From positions 310,001 through 374,000 of the forward strand of contig OW818654.1 in assembly GCA_942492935.1 (NCBI GenBank): a DNA stretch of 64,000 bases, read 5' to 3'. Of the stretch, positions 45,796-53,587 are shown in pieces. Each line of letters begins with the position of its first letter. Position 1 is the first letter of the stretch. Below the pieces are notes generated by a model. The model was not told where the DNA came from. It saw only the letters and a list, made by a program, of their open reading frames with translations, and did not search any database. The DNA comes from JANJUO01 sp942492935 (GTDB lineage Bacteria; Bacteroidota; Ignavibacteria; Kapaibacteriales; UBA2268). The position numbers and the translations under genes are program-made.

Positions 45796-47033
45796 TGAAA
45801 CATATATTTACACCTCAACCTATTGGTACAGTAAAATTTATCACTCCCGGTGTGATAGTGGTTATGCTTGTTGCACTGAACGGCTTAGTCTTTCTTGCTG
45901 GTAGATTTCTATTTGGTATTGGCTCAGTTACAAATCTTGACAATTTCTATCCTTGGGGATTATGGATTGGAGTTGATGTTGCCGCAGGTGTAGCACTTGC
46001 CGCTGGTGGATTTACGACTGCTGCAATTGGACATATTTTTCATAGAGATAGTTATCATGATGTTGTTCGTCCTGCTTTACTAACAGCAATGCTTGGCTAT
46101 ACTTTTGTTGCAGTTGGAGTAATGACCGATATTGGTCGCTGGTACTATATTTGGCATCCATTGATACATTGGAATGCTAATTCGGCACTATTTGAAGTTG
46201 GTATTTGCGTTGTTATATATTTGAATGTATTATACATTGAATTTTTACCAATTGTAACAGAAAGGTTTATTGGCAAAGTGAATCTCCCCGGTTTTCTTGG
46301 TGGCTTGAACGGATTAGTAGAGAGAATTCTCAGATGGCTCGATAAGTCATTAAGTACAACAATGTTCATATTTATAATTATGGGTGTTGTTTTGTCAACA
46401 TTGCATCAGTCCTCACTTGGTACATTAACAGTAATTGCAGGACCAAAAATGCATCCATTATGGCAAACACCTATTTCTCCATTATTGTTTTTCTTGTCGG
46501 CAATAGCAGTAGGTTTCCCTATGGTTATTTTTGAATCATTAATAGCTGCACGTTCATTTAAATTAAAGCCAGAAACAAAAGTATTAGGCAAATTAGGAAG
46601 ACTTTTGCCACCGATACTTGGTGTATATTTGACATTTAAATTAGTTGATATGTTTATCAGAGAAACTTTTGTTTATCTTGCTGAATTCAATGTGCAAAGT
46701 GTTATGTTTGTGATAGAACTTGTTTTTGGTGTTATTATTCCACTTAGATTATTCTTATCAAAAGATATTCTAAAATCTCCAATTGGATTATTTATCGCTT
46801 CAGCATTAGTAGTTGGTGGCGTGTTATTAAATAGAATAAATAACTTTGTTGTAGCATATAACCCTCCTTATACTGATGCATCATATTTCCCATCTTATGG
46901 CGAAATTTCCGTAACAGTTGGGTTTATTGCTTTACTTGTTTTAGCATATAGAGCATTTGTATTTATATTTCCTGTAATATCACAACCGAATAAATCAAAA
47001 TCACAAGATACTAAATATTCGGTGAGAGGTTAA
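45795..47033 (+). CDS. NrfD/HybB-type integral membrane subunit
   Basis: 412 residues with about ten membrane helices. 'NLDNFYPWGLWIGVDVAAGVALAAGGFTTAAIGHIFHR' and 'DIGRWYYIWHPLIHWNANSALFEVGICVVIYLNVLYIEF' are hallmark stretches of the HybB/HmcC branch of the NrfD (PsrC) family, which oxidises or reduces quinol without heme. It would couple the periplasmic ferredoxin and cytochrome to the quinone pool. Coupled to the ferredoxin gene (TAATG) and 2 bp ahead of the cytochrome gene. Confidence 0.92.
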   Translation: MKHIFTPQPIGTVKFITPGVIVVMLVALNGLVFLAGRFLFGIGSVTNLDNFYPWGLWIGVDVAAGVALAAGGFTTAAIGHIFHRDSYHDVVRPALLTAMLGYTFVAVGVMTDIGRWYYIWHPLIHWNANSALFEVGICVVIYLNVLYIEFLPIVTERFIGKVNLPGFLGGLNGLVERILRWLDKSLSTTMFIFIIMGVVLSTLHQSSLGTLTVIAGPKMHPLWQTPISPLLFFLSAIAVGFPMVIFESLIAARSFKLKPETKVLGKLGRLLPPILGVYLTFKLVDMFIRETFVYLAEFNVQSVMFVIELVFGVIIPLRLFLSKDILKSPIGLFIASALVVGGVLLNRINNFVVAYNPPYTDASYFPSYGEISVTVGFIALLVLAYRAFVFIFPVISQPNKSKSQDTKYSVRG

Positions 47034-47035
47034 TT

Positions 47036-48268
47036 ATGAAAAAAATTGCAATTATATTAGTTATAATAATTTCTACGGCTTTTATTATAAGTGAAGCGTA
47101 TCAAAATGCTCCAAAAAATACAAAGAAAAATGAAACTCAAAAAGTTTCAAATGATAAACCAATTGGTGTTCCAAAAGTTCTTTATAAAGAAGGCGATGGA
47201 CATAGTCAGGAAAAATTAGACTGTCGCTCCTGCCATTTGTGTGAATATCCTACTAAAGATGACCCTTGCTTGATTGCTTGTCCACGTATAGGTATGGTTT
47301 CTATTAATCATACTCCGGACGAAGGGCCAGAATCAGTTATAATGAATAAAAATGGTGAGCGTTATGGTAAATTAGTATTCTCTCACAAACTTCATGCTGA
47401 AATGGCTGAAATGAAAGACGGCTGCAATAGTTGTCATCATTATAACACAACAGGTCCAATTTTACCTTGTGCTAATTGCCATTCTCATAAAAGAAAAAGA
47501 GATGATGTTGGTACACCAGACTATAGAGCAGCGATTCATAGACAATGTATGGATTGCCACAAAGAATGGGATAAGCAGATAAAATGCGTTTCTTGCCATT
47601 TGCAAAAAGGTGACCAAGCAGATAAAAAAGCTGAAGACGAAATTCGCAGATTAAAAGGATTATCTCATCCTCCTGTTAAAGCTCCTGAAAAAGTCTTATA
47701 CGAGACAAATTATGAAAAAGGCAGGATGGTTACATTCTTCCATAATGACCATACTAAACTATTCGGCTTGAATTGTATTAGTTGCCATAAAGATGAAAGT
47801 TGTACTAAATGCCATCATACTACTGCAGGTACATTGGTTACTAAGAAGGAACGTTTACAACTTGCAAGAACAGAGGAAGAGCAGCATAGGGCTTGCTTCA
47901 TTTGTCATAAAGATGACAATTGTAACAAATGTCATTTGAAAAAAGAAATGCAACCTTTCAATCACGTGCTAACAACTGGTTTTGATTTAAGCAAAAATCA
48001 CAGTTCTTTAACTTGCAATGCTTGCCATAAGAGCAATAATTATACTGGATTAAGAAGAAATTGTACTTCTTGCCATGGTGATTTTAAAGAAGGTAAATTT
48101 AATCATAGTAGAACAGGTTTAGCTCTTGATGCAAACCATAATGAACTTGAATGTAGCAGTTGTCATACAGAAAATGATTTCAGCAAAAAGCCAGTTTGTG
48201 CTGATTGCCACGATGATATATCATTCCCAAGTAAATTGCCAGGAAAATTAACAGGTACTAAAAAATAG
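47036..48268 (+). CDS. Periplasmic 13-heme cytochrome c
   Basis: 410 residues with an N-terminal hydrophobic signal (about 4-22). I count 13 CxxCH heme-c motifs: CRSCH, CNSCH, CANCH, CMDCH, CVSCH, CISCH, CTKCH, CFICH, CNKCH, CNACH, CTSCH, CSSCH, CADCH. Many distal His residues ('NHTP', 'HKLHAEM', 'FFHNDHTK', 'FNHVL', 'KFNHSRTG') are in 'F-x-H' contexts, as in class III cytochromes. It is the electron-transfer partner of the ferredoxin-NrfD pair. 13 hemes is close to HmcA (16) but the order of genes differs. It is 8 bp from the sensor kinase gene. Confidence 0.92.
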   Translation: MKKIAIILVIIISTAFIISEAYQNAPKNTKKNETQKVSNDKPIGVPKVLYKEGDGHSQEKLDCRSCHLCEYPTKDDPCLIACPRIGMVSINHTPDEGPESVIMNKNGERYGKLVFSHKLHAEMAEMKDGCNSCHHYNTTGPILPCANCHSHKRKRDDVGTPDYRAAIHRQCMDCHKEWDKQIKCVSCHLQKGDQADKKAEDEIRRLKGLSHPPVKAPEKVLYETNYEKGRMVTFFHNDHTKLFGLNCISCHKDESCTKCHHTTAGTLVTKKERLQLARTEEEQHRACFICHKDDNCNKCHLKKEMQPFNHVLTTGFDLSKNHSSLTCNACHKSNNYTGLRRNCTSCHGDFKEGKFNHSRTGLALDANHNELECSSCHTENDFSKKPVCADCHDDISFPSKLPGKLTGTKK

Positions 48269-48276
48269 AAAACGAT

Positions 48277-50139
48277 ATGTTAAAAAAAATCGGATTCAAA
48301 TTGACTGTTGCTGTTGTAGTAATGACGCTGATAATTATCAGCGTCTATTATTATTTAACAATAACTACAAATAAAAATGTTTTTTTGCAAGAAGTAGAAA
48401 GACATTCTGTTGAATTTAGCGAAACGATTGTCAGTAGTGCAAGATACGCTATGATGCTAAATCAGATGGACCAAATTGATAGCATTATTAAAACCGTTGG
48501 ACGACAACGCCATATTCAAAATGTAAGAATTTTAAATAAGGAGGGCAGAGTTGTTTATTCATCTAACCATTCAGAAGTTAATAAATTAGTTGATAAAAAA
48601 AACGAATCTTGCTACGGATGCCATGAGAAAAATGAACCTCTTGAAAGAGTACCTTCAGAAGATAGGACAAGAATTTTTAAATTAAAGGATAAAGAAATTA
48701 GGGTTTTAGGTGTAATTACTCCAATTTATAATGATAGAAGTTGTTGGGAATCTGATTGCCATGCCCATAATTCTGAAACAAAAGTATTAGGCGTACTTGA
48801 TGTAACAACTTCAATTGAAATAATTGATAATCAAATAGAAAGTTCGTTAATCAAAAACACAATATTTGCTTTTTTTACTATTTTAATTCTGTCATCATTA
48901 ATAGGTTTATTAATCAGAAAATGGGTAAGTAATCCAATAAAAGATTTGCTCAAAGCCACTAATCAAATTGCAAGTGGGAATCTAAATGTAATTATCAAAG
49001 ATAAAAGTGATGATGAATTTGGAGTTTTAGCAAATTCTTTTAATAATATGACCAAAAAATTATCTGAAGCCAAACTGCAATTATTTCAATCAGATAAAAT
49101 GGCATCACTTGGTAAGTTAGCAGCGGGAGTTGCTCATGAAATCAATAATCCTCTTACTGGAGTTCTAACTTATAGCAGTTTTCTGTTGAAGAGAACAAAA
49201 GGTGATGATGATATGCAGCAAAGTTTGGGAGTAATTGTTAGAGAAACTGAACGTTGTAGAGAAATTGTTAAAGGTTTGCTTGATTTTGCTCGCCAATCTG
49301 TTCCTAAAAAATCTTCTGCTCAAATAAATGAAATTATCGAAAGAGCAATTGTTGTTGTTGAAAACAAATTACAGTTAAATAACATAAAAATTATCAAACA
49401 ATTTGATTCTAATTTACCTGATGTAATAATAGATTCAAATCAAATGCAACAAGTATTTATCAACTTGATTGTGAATGCTGGTGATGCAATTGATAAAAAT
49501 GGAACTATCAAAGTATCTGTTAAATTAGAGCATCTGCCCGCAAAAGGTAATGCCCAAATTAAAAATGCTCGTTGCTCAAAAAGACATGATTTAATGGACC
49601 ATACACTTAAAATAGATGGTTTACCGTCTGTTAAAGTTAAAGTAATTGCAAATGGCAATGAGGGCTTCTTGAATTTAGACCCAATATACGGTATGAATAG
49701 AAATATATTAGGCATTGAAATTGAAGACCATAAACAAGCACAATTTATGTGCCCAACATGTAGCAATTCTTTAATTGTAGAAGAGAAATCATGCCCTATT
49801 TGTTCGGCACCAATCTATGGTTTTGAAGTTGCAGGGCAAGGATTTTTTGAAGGTTGCAGCAGAAAAGAATGTGAATGGAGAAAATGGGATTACATGGATA
49901 AAGGCGACTTTAATGAATATATAGAAATTAAAGTATCTGATACAGGATGTGGAATTGACAAAGAAGATATTAATAAAATATTCGACCCATTTTTCTCAAC
50001 AAAAGGACAAAAAGGTACAGGTCTTGGACTTGCAGTGATTTGGGGTATTATTGATAACCACAATGGAAAAATCAAAGTTGAAAGTGAAAAAGGAAAAGGA
50101 ACTACGTTTATTATTCATTTACCATTAAGTGTTAGATAA
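48277..50139 (+). CDS. Heme-motif sensor histidine kinase with zinc-ribbon insertion in the ATPase domain
   Basis: 620 residues. Span 8-30; periplasmic domain 31-190 with 'CYGCH' (112-116, a c-type heme motif) and 'CWESDCH' (156-162, CX4CH); span 192-213; HAMP to ~262; HisKA with H287 in 'VAHEINNPL'; HATPase_c with N box 'LIVNAGDAI' (397-405) and G1 'SDTGCGI' (554-560). About 125 residues lie between N and G1 (~420-547) and hold cysteines 433, 492, 495, 506, 509, 527, 532; 'CPTCSNSLIVEEKSCPICS' is a zinc ribbon. The kinase therefore may sense redox state at two places: heme in the periplasm and cysteines in the cytoplasm. It follows the cytochrome gene by 8 bp and overlaps the next regulator by one base. 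Confidence 0.9.
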   Translation: MLKKIGFKLTVAVVVMTLIIISVYYYLTITTNKNVFLQEVERHSVEFSETIVSSARYAMMLNQMDQIDSIIKTVGRQRHIQNVRILNKEGRVVYSSNHSEVNKLVDKKNESCYGCHEKNEPLERVPSEDRTRIFKLKDKEIRVLGVITPIYNDRSCWESDCHAHNSETKVLGVLDVTTSIEIIDNQIESSLIKNTIFAFFTILILSSLIGLLIRKWVSNPIKDLLKATNQIASGNLNVIIKDKSDDEFGVLANSFNNMTKKLSEAKLQLFQSDKMASLGKLAAGVAHEINNPLTGVLTYSSFLLKRTKGDDDMQQSLGVIVRETERCREIVKGLLDFARQSVPKKSSAQINEIIERAIVVVENKLQLNNIKIIKQFDSNLPDVIIDSNQMQQVFINLIVNAGDAIDKNGTIKVSVKLEHLPAKGNAQIKNARCSKRHDLMDHTLKIDGLPSVKVKVIANGNEGFLNLDPIYGMNRNILGIEIEDHKQAQFMCPTCSNSLIVEEKSCPICSAPIYGFEVAGQGFFEGCSRKECEWRKWDYMDKGDFNEYIEIKVSDTGCGIDKEDINKIFDPFFSTKGQKGTGLGLAVIWGIIDNHNGKIKVESEKGKGTTFIIHLPLSVR

Positions 50140-50891
50140 TGGAAAAAAAATTTGATATACTCGCAATTGACGACGAGAAAATTATACTTGATTCAATCAA
50201 AATGATTGCCGGTTCAGAGGGTTTTACTGTGGATTTTGGCATTAGTCCGGAAGAAATATATAAGAAAATTGATGAAAATACTTATAGATTGATTCTTTGT
50301 GATATTATGATGCCAGATATTACAGGATTTGATATATTAGAATATGTTGCAAAAAAAAATATGATAACTCCTGTAATTGTAACAACTGGTTACTCTACAA
50401 CAGAATATGCGGTAAAGTCATTCTCCCTTGGAGCTTTAGAGTTTTTGCCCAAACCATTCAATTTTGATGAATTGATTACTGGGATTACACGTGGGGTTCG
50501 ATGCTATGAGAATAATATGAAAGAAAAATGTAAATTTGATTTCCCATTAACTCATAAACGACTTGGCAAGTATTCTTGGATGAATTCCGAAACAAATGAT
50601 GGTGCTTATAAAATTGGTATTTCACCAATGTTTTTAAGAATTATCGGTGATGTTGAAGATATTCAATTACTAAAGAATGAAGAGTATATCACTCAAGCAG
50701 CAAGTTGTGGTAAATTGGTTGCTGTTGATGAGCTAGAACATTTGATTCCATCAGCTATTAGTGGCAGAATTATCGAAGTCAATGACGATGTTATAGATAA
50801 TTTTAAAATTCTATACGATTCTCCTTATGACAATTGGTTATATAGGGTAATTCCAACAGATTATGAATATGATATTAAAAATTTGACATAA
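50139..50891 (+). CDS. Response regulator with GcvH-like output domain
   Basis: 250 residues. Receiver 1-122 ('LAIDDEKIILDSI', phospho-acceptor in 'LILCDIMMPDITG', 'VTTGYSTTEYAVKSF', 'FLPKPFNFDEL'). Residues ~130-250 are a lipoyl/GcvH-like fold ('RLGKYSWMNSETNDGAYKIGISPMFLRIIGDVEDIQL', 'AISGRIIEVNDDVIDNFKILYDSPYDNWLYRVI'), not a DNA-binding domain. Aligning 'SAISGRIIEVN' with the glycine-cleavage H protein ('APVSGEIVEVN') puts Glu where the lipoyl lysine should be. Output must be by protein contact. Coupled to the kinase gene (TAATG). Confidence 0.85.
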   Translation: MEKKFDILAIDDEKIILDSIKMIAGSEGFTVDFGISPEEIYKKIDENTYRLILCDIMMPDITGFDILEYVAKKNMITPVIVTTGYSTTEYAVKSFSLGALEFLPKPFNFDELITGITRGVRCYENNMKEKCKFDFPLTHKRLGKYSWMNSETNDGAYKIGISPMFLRIIGDVEDIQLLKNEEYITQAASCGKLVAVDELEHLIPSAISGRIIEVNDDVIDNFKILYDSPYDNWLYRVIPTDYEYDIKNLT

Positions 50892-50922
50892 AATATTATT
50901 ATAAACAAATAGGTTAATTAAA

Positions 50923-52068
50923 ATGATTTATCTTATTGTTGCGGCTATTGTTTTTATCATTGCTGACTTAGTAATCAGAATGATGTTCAAAAAAGCAAAA
51001 CAAGCAAAAGCATTAAAAGAAAGAGAAAAATCTTTACAAGTCGGTTTAAATCTTGATTACAGTCGCGAATCTAAGACTTTGAAACGCACAGAAGTAGAAA
51101 ATCCTAAAGCTAAAATTCTTTGCGTTGATGATGAAGATGTAATTTTGGATAGTTTCAGAAAAATTCTTGTACTTGATGGTTTTAGCGTTGACACTGTGAA
51201 TACCGGTCAGGAAGCACTTTTTTTAGTTCAATCAAATCATTATGATTTTGTATTTACTGATTTGAAAATGCCAGCTATGAGTGGCGTTGATGTGGCTAAA
51301 TCTGTAAAGCATTTACGCCCTGATATTGATGTAGTAATTGTTACAGGTTATGCTACTGTTGAAACTGCTGTTGAAGTTATGAAATATGGAGCTTCTGATT
51401 ATATGCAAAAACCATTCACTGAAGATGAACTTCTTGCATTTATTAACAAAGCTCTTACATTCAGAAAAGAGAAAATTAAGCATCAACTTCGTAGCAGAAT
51501 TAAAATTACGCATACAGACAGCACCGAAAGAAGTGGAGCAAATGAGTTCTCTATTCCAGGTGGAGTTTTTATTTCAGAAGGTCATTGCTGGTTAAATATT
51601 CAGCAGGACGGCTCAGCCAAAATTGGTATGGACGATTTTTCAAAGAAAATTATCGGAGCTGTTGAAGACATTGATTTCCCTACAGTAGGTACTCAAATCA
51701 AAGCTGGTTCACCATTGTTTATTGTAAGACAAGGCGAAAGAAAAGCAACGTTTAAAGCACCAATTAGTGGAATTGTAACAAGAGTTAATTCTGAAATTAA
51801 AGATGAATTTGATATGCTTGACTTTACTACTTACAAAAATCATTGGTTTGTTCAAGTGGACTCAAACAATCTTGATGAAGAACTTCAAAACTTACGTATT
51901 GGTAATACAGCAGTTCAATTCTATCAGCAAGAAATAGACGAATTAAAGAAATGGAGCAAAGATTATATTTCAAAATATGGCTCTATGAAAAGCGATAATG
52001 AATTTGTTGATTTTAATAATCTTGACAACAGAACTTTTGATGAAATGATATTTAAATTCATTAGATAA
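50923..52068 (+). CDS. Membrane-anchored REC protein with GcvH-like output domain
   Basis: 381 residues. N-terminal span (1-22, 'MIYLIVAAIVFIIADLVI'); receiver ~65-185 ('ILCVDDEDVILDSF', 'DFVFTDLKMPAMSG', 'VTGYATVETAVEVM', 'YMQKPFTEDEL'); GcvH-like domain ~205-325 ('HCWLNIQQDGSAKIGMDDFSKKIIGAVEDIDF', 'APISGIVTRVNSEI'). The residue aligned with the lipoyl lysine is again Glu ('GERKATFKAPISG'). It is a paralogue of the preceding regulator but tethered to the membrane, which would keep it near the redox complex. Last gene of the operon; a terminator lies at 52139-52169. Confidence 0.85.
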   Translation: MIYLIVAAIVFIIADLVIRMMFKKAKQAKALKEREKSLQVGLNLDYSRESKTLKRTEVENPKAKILCVDDEDVILDSFRKILVLDGFSVDTVNTGQEALFLVQSNHYDFVFTDLKMPAMSGVDVAKSVKHLRPDIDVVIVTGYATVETAVEVMKYGASDYMQKPFTEDELLAFINKALTFRKEKIKHQLRSRIKITHTDSTERSGANEFSIPGGVFISEGHCWLNIQQDGSAKIGMDDFSKKIIGAVEDIDFPTVGTQIKAGSPLFIVRQGERKATFKAPISGIVTRVNSEIKDEFDMLDFTTYKNHWFVQVDSNNLDEELQNLRIGNTAVQFYQQEIDELKKWSKDYISKYGSMKSDNEFVDFNNLDNRTFDEMIFKFIR

Positions 52069-52138
52069 TTGAAGTTAATTTTTAATTAATAGTTGAAAAA
52101 AATAAATTTAAATTATTAAATTTCAAACTCTTAATCCC

Positions 52139-52169
52139 AAAGCCCCCTTACTAATAGGGGGCTTTTTTT
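52139..52169 (+). terminator. Terminator of the redox operon
   Basis: AAAGCCCCC (52139-52147) / GGGGGCTTT (52157-52165) with seven Ts. Confidence 0.92.
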
Positions 52170-52202
52170 ACAGCAAATCAATTGTTAAACATACCCTTAT
52201 AT

Positions 52203-52320
52203 TCAGTTTTCGCATACCCCTATACAAATTTTTTCTTTTGATGGTAAAGCTGTAGAATTAATTTCGTGTTCGAATGAACTTACGGCAAAGACAGTATCCC
52301 ATGATGAGCCACCTTTTTTT
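52203..52320 (-). pseudogene. Possible remnant of a BNR-repeat secreted protein
   Basis: On the minus strand a stretch reads 'GGSSWDTVFAVSSFEHEIN' to a stop; upstream, in another frame separated by a run of As, 'YNTSLFLALTKK' continues it. 'TKxGGSSWDTV' resembles an Asp-box blade. Only ~50 residues are visible, so this is a weak call. Confidence 0.25.
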
Positions 52321-52438
52321 TGTAAGTGCAAGAAATAGTGAAGTATTATATACTTGTGAATCAATAATTACTCCCAACCAATTATACATAAACAAATACA
52401 ATCTAAATGCGAAATATCACACCTGAAAATTTAGGTTG

Positions 52439-52775
52439 AATGTAACCACTCAACCACTTATAGATAATTTAGAATTTTTGTTCATTTTTTAAAAATTCCT
52501 TGAAATTCCCATCGGGAAATAATGTTTGTAACAGAATATTCTCCCTTCGTCAACTGCAACACCGTAGGTGTTGAATGTGTATTAAATTATTCAATCCCGT
52601 TGGGATTGCTGGACTTACGGATATTTTCATTTTACAAACATGTAATCCCTATTGGGATTTTCAAGGAATTTTCATTTTTATCATTAATTTCAACTTGTTC
52701 CAAATATACTTAATTTTTAATTCAAATTACAAAGTACAATTAAAATTATAAAATAGGTGAGTAGTTACGATTGAA
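52439..52775. repeat. MITE-like element with terminal inverted repeats (~337 bp)
   Basis: Left end 'GTAACCACTCAACC' (52442-52455) and right end 'AGGTGAGTAGTTACGA' (52756-52771) are inverted repeats. Inside are 'AATTCCTTGAAATTCCCATC', an AACACCGTAGGTGTT palindrome, AATCCCGTTGGGATT, AATCCCTATTGGGATT and the inverted 'CAACTTGTTCCAAATATACT' block. It is the most complete copy of the 14571 family, without CCCCACCTAA blocks. Confidence 0.7.
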
Positions 52776-52783
52776 TAATTATT

Positions 52784-53167
52784 TTACCAAATATATTTAA
52801 TTTCATAATTATCAAAATTTCTATCGCTCGAAATTATTGGTAAGTTTTCGATAATTGCCTGTGAAATAATTAATCTATCAAAAGGGTCTTTGTGATAAAA
52901 TGGCAAATCAGCAACTTTTATTAAATGGTCAGCACTTATATCCAAGATATTAATATTCATATCCTTAATAACTTTTACTATATTTTTTAGTTCAAATGGG
53001 AATTTTAATTTCCCAATACTCATTTTGATAGCAATTTTTCAAATAGAAACAGAACTAACAAAAATTTCGCTTCTGGTGTTATTTAAAACGTTATGAATAT
53101 TCTTTGGTATTTTTTTTATATCAATAATCAACCAAATTAAAATCTGAGTATCAATTAAATATCTCAT
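52784..53167 (-). pseudogene. VapC-like PIN toxin gene with a premature stop
   Basis: The full frame begins 'MRYLIDTQILIWLI' (PIN aspartate at residue 6), reaches 'EIFVSSVSI', then a TGA (53041-53039) and 'KIAIKMSIGKLKFPF', and ends 'DPFDRLIISQAIIENLPIISSDRNF'. The family has Trp-Glu at this point ('VSSxSxWEIAIKxxxGKL'), so TGG to TGA plus Glu to Lys have removed a catalytic acid as well as the frame. The toxin should be inactive. Its start overlaps the antitoxin stop by 4 bp. Confidence 0.85.
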
Positions 53168-53370
53168 GGCATATAATCTTTAAATTCTTCTAAAGGTTCA
53201 TTAAAATCATCTGACATCCAACATTGCCCATCGTATTTTCCGAATACCCTTTCCTTTTTGGGTTCGATTGATTCTTGTAAATCCAAAATCAATTTTTTCT
53301 TTTCTTCTATCGTAAGTAAAAACACCAAATCAAGAATTTGTTTATAACCAATTGCTATTTGATTTTGCAT
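53164..53370 (-). CDS. DUF2281/VapB-like antitoxin
   Basis: 68 residues. 'AIGYKQILDLVFLLTIEEKKKLILDLQESI' followed by 'GKYDGQCWMSDDFNEPLEEFKDYM' is the DUF2281 antitoxin pattern: a helical N-terminal half and a 'G....MSDDFDEPLEDFxxYM' toxin-clasping tail. Upstream of, and overlapping, the broken PIN toxin. It is intact and could be a leftover now without a partner. 53371-53587 has no gene. Confidence 0.8.
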   Translation of the reverse strand: MQNQIAIGYKQILDLVFLLTIEEKKKLILDLQESIEPKKERVFGKYDGQCWMSDDFNEPLEEFKDYMP

Positions 53371-53587
53371 AATATCACTCCTTTTCCTAAATTACTCTAA
53401 TAATAATTGACGAACAATTAAAAAAATAATTTATAATAAATTATAGTTGCTATTCCATTTTTAAAGAATGAAAGAAATATTTTTTGTCCATTTATTAATT
53501 TATAGAATAATCACAAATTCCTCCATACTTCTACAAACTCGTTAAGTTGTTGCTAAATATTTTATTATTCACAATTACTCAATCTAA

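Noticed and set aside
52522..52713. 63-codon frame inside the 52439-52775 element
   Set aside because: Encoded by the repeat blocks themselves, with no start context.
53039..53041. TGA read as a sense codon (recoding) in the PIN gene
   Set aside because: TGA is a normal stop for other genes here (for example at 419-421), and the neighbouring catalytic Glu is also lost, which fits simple decay.
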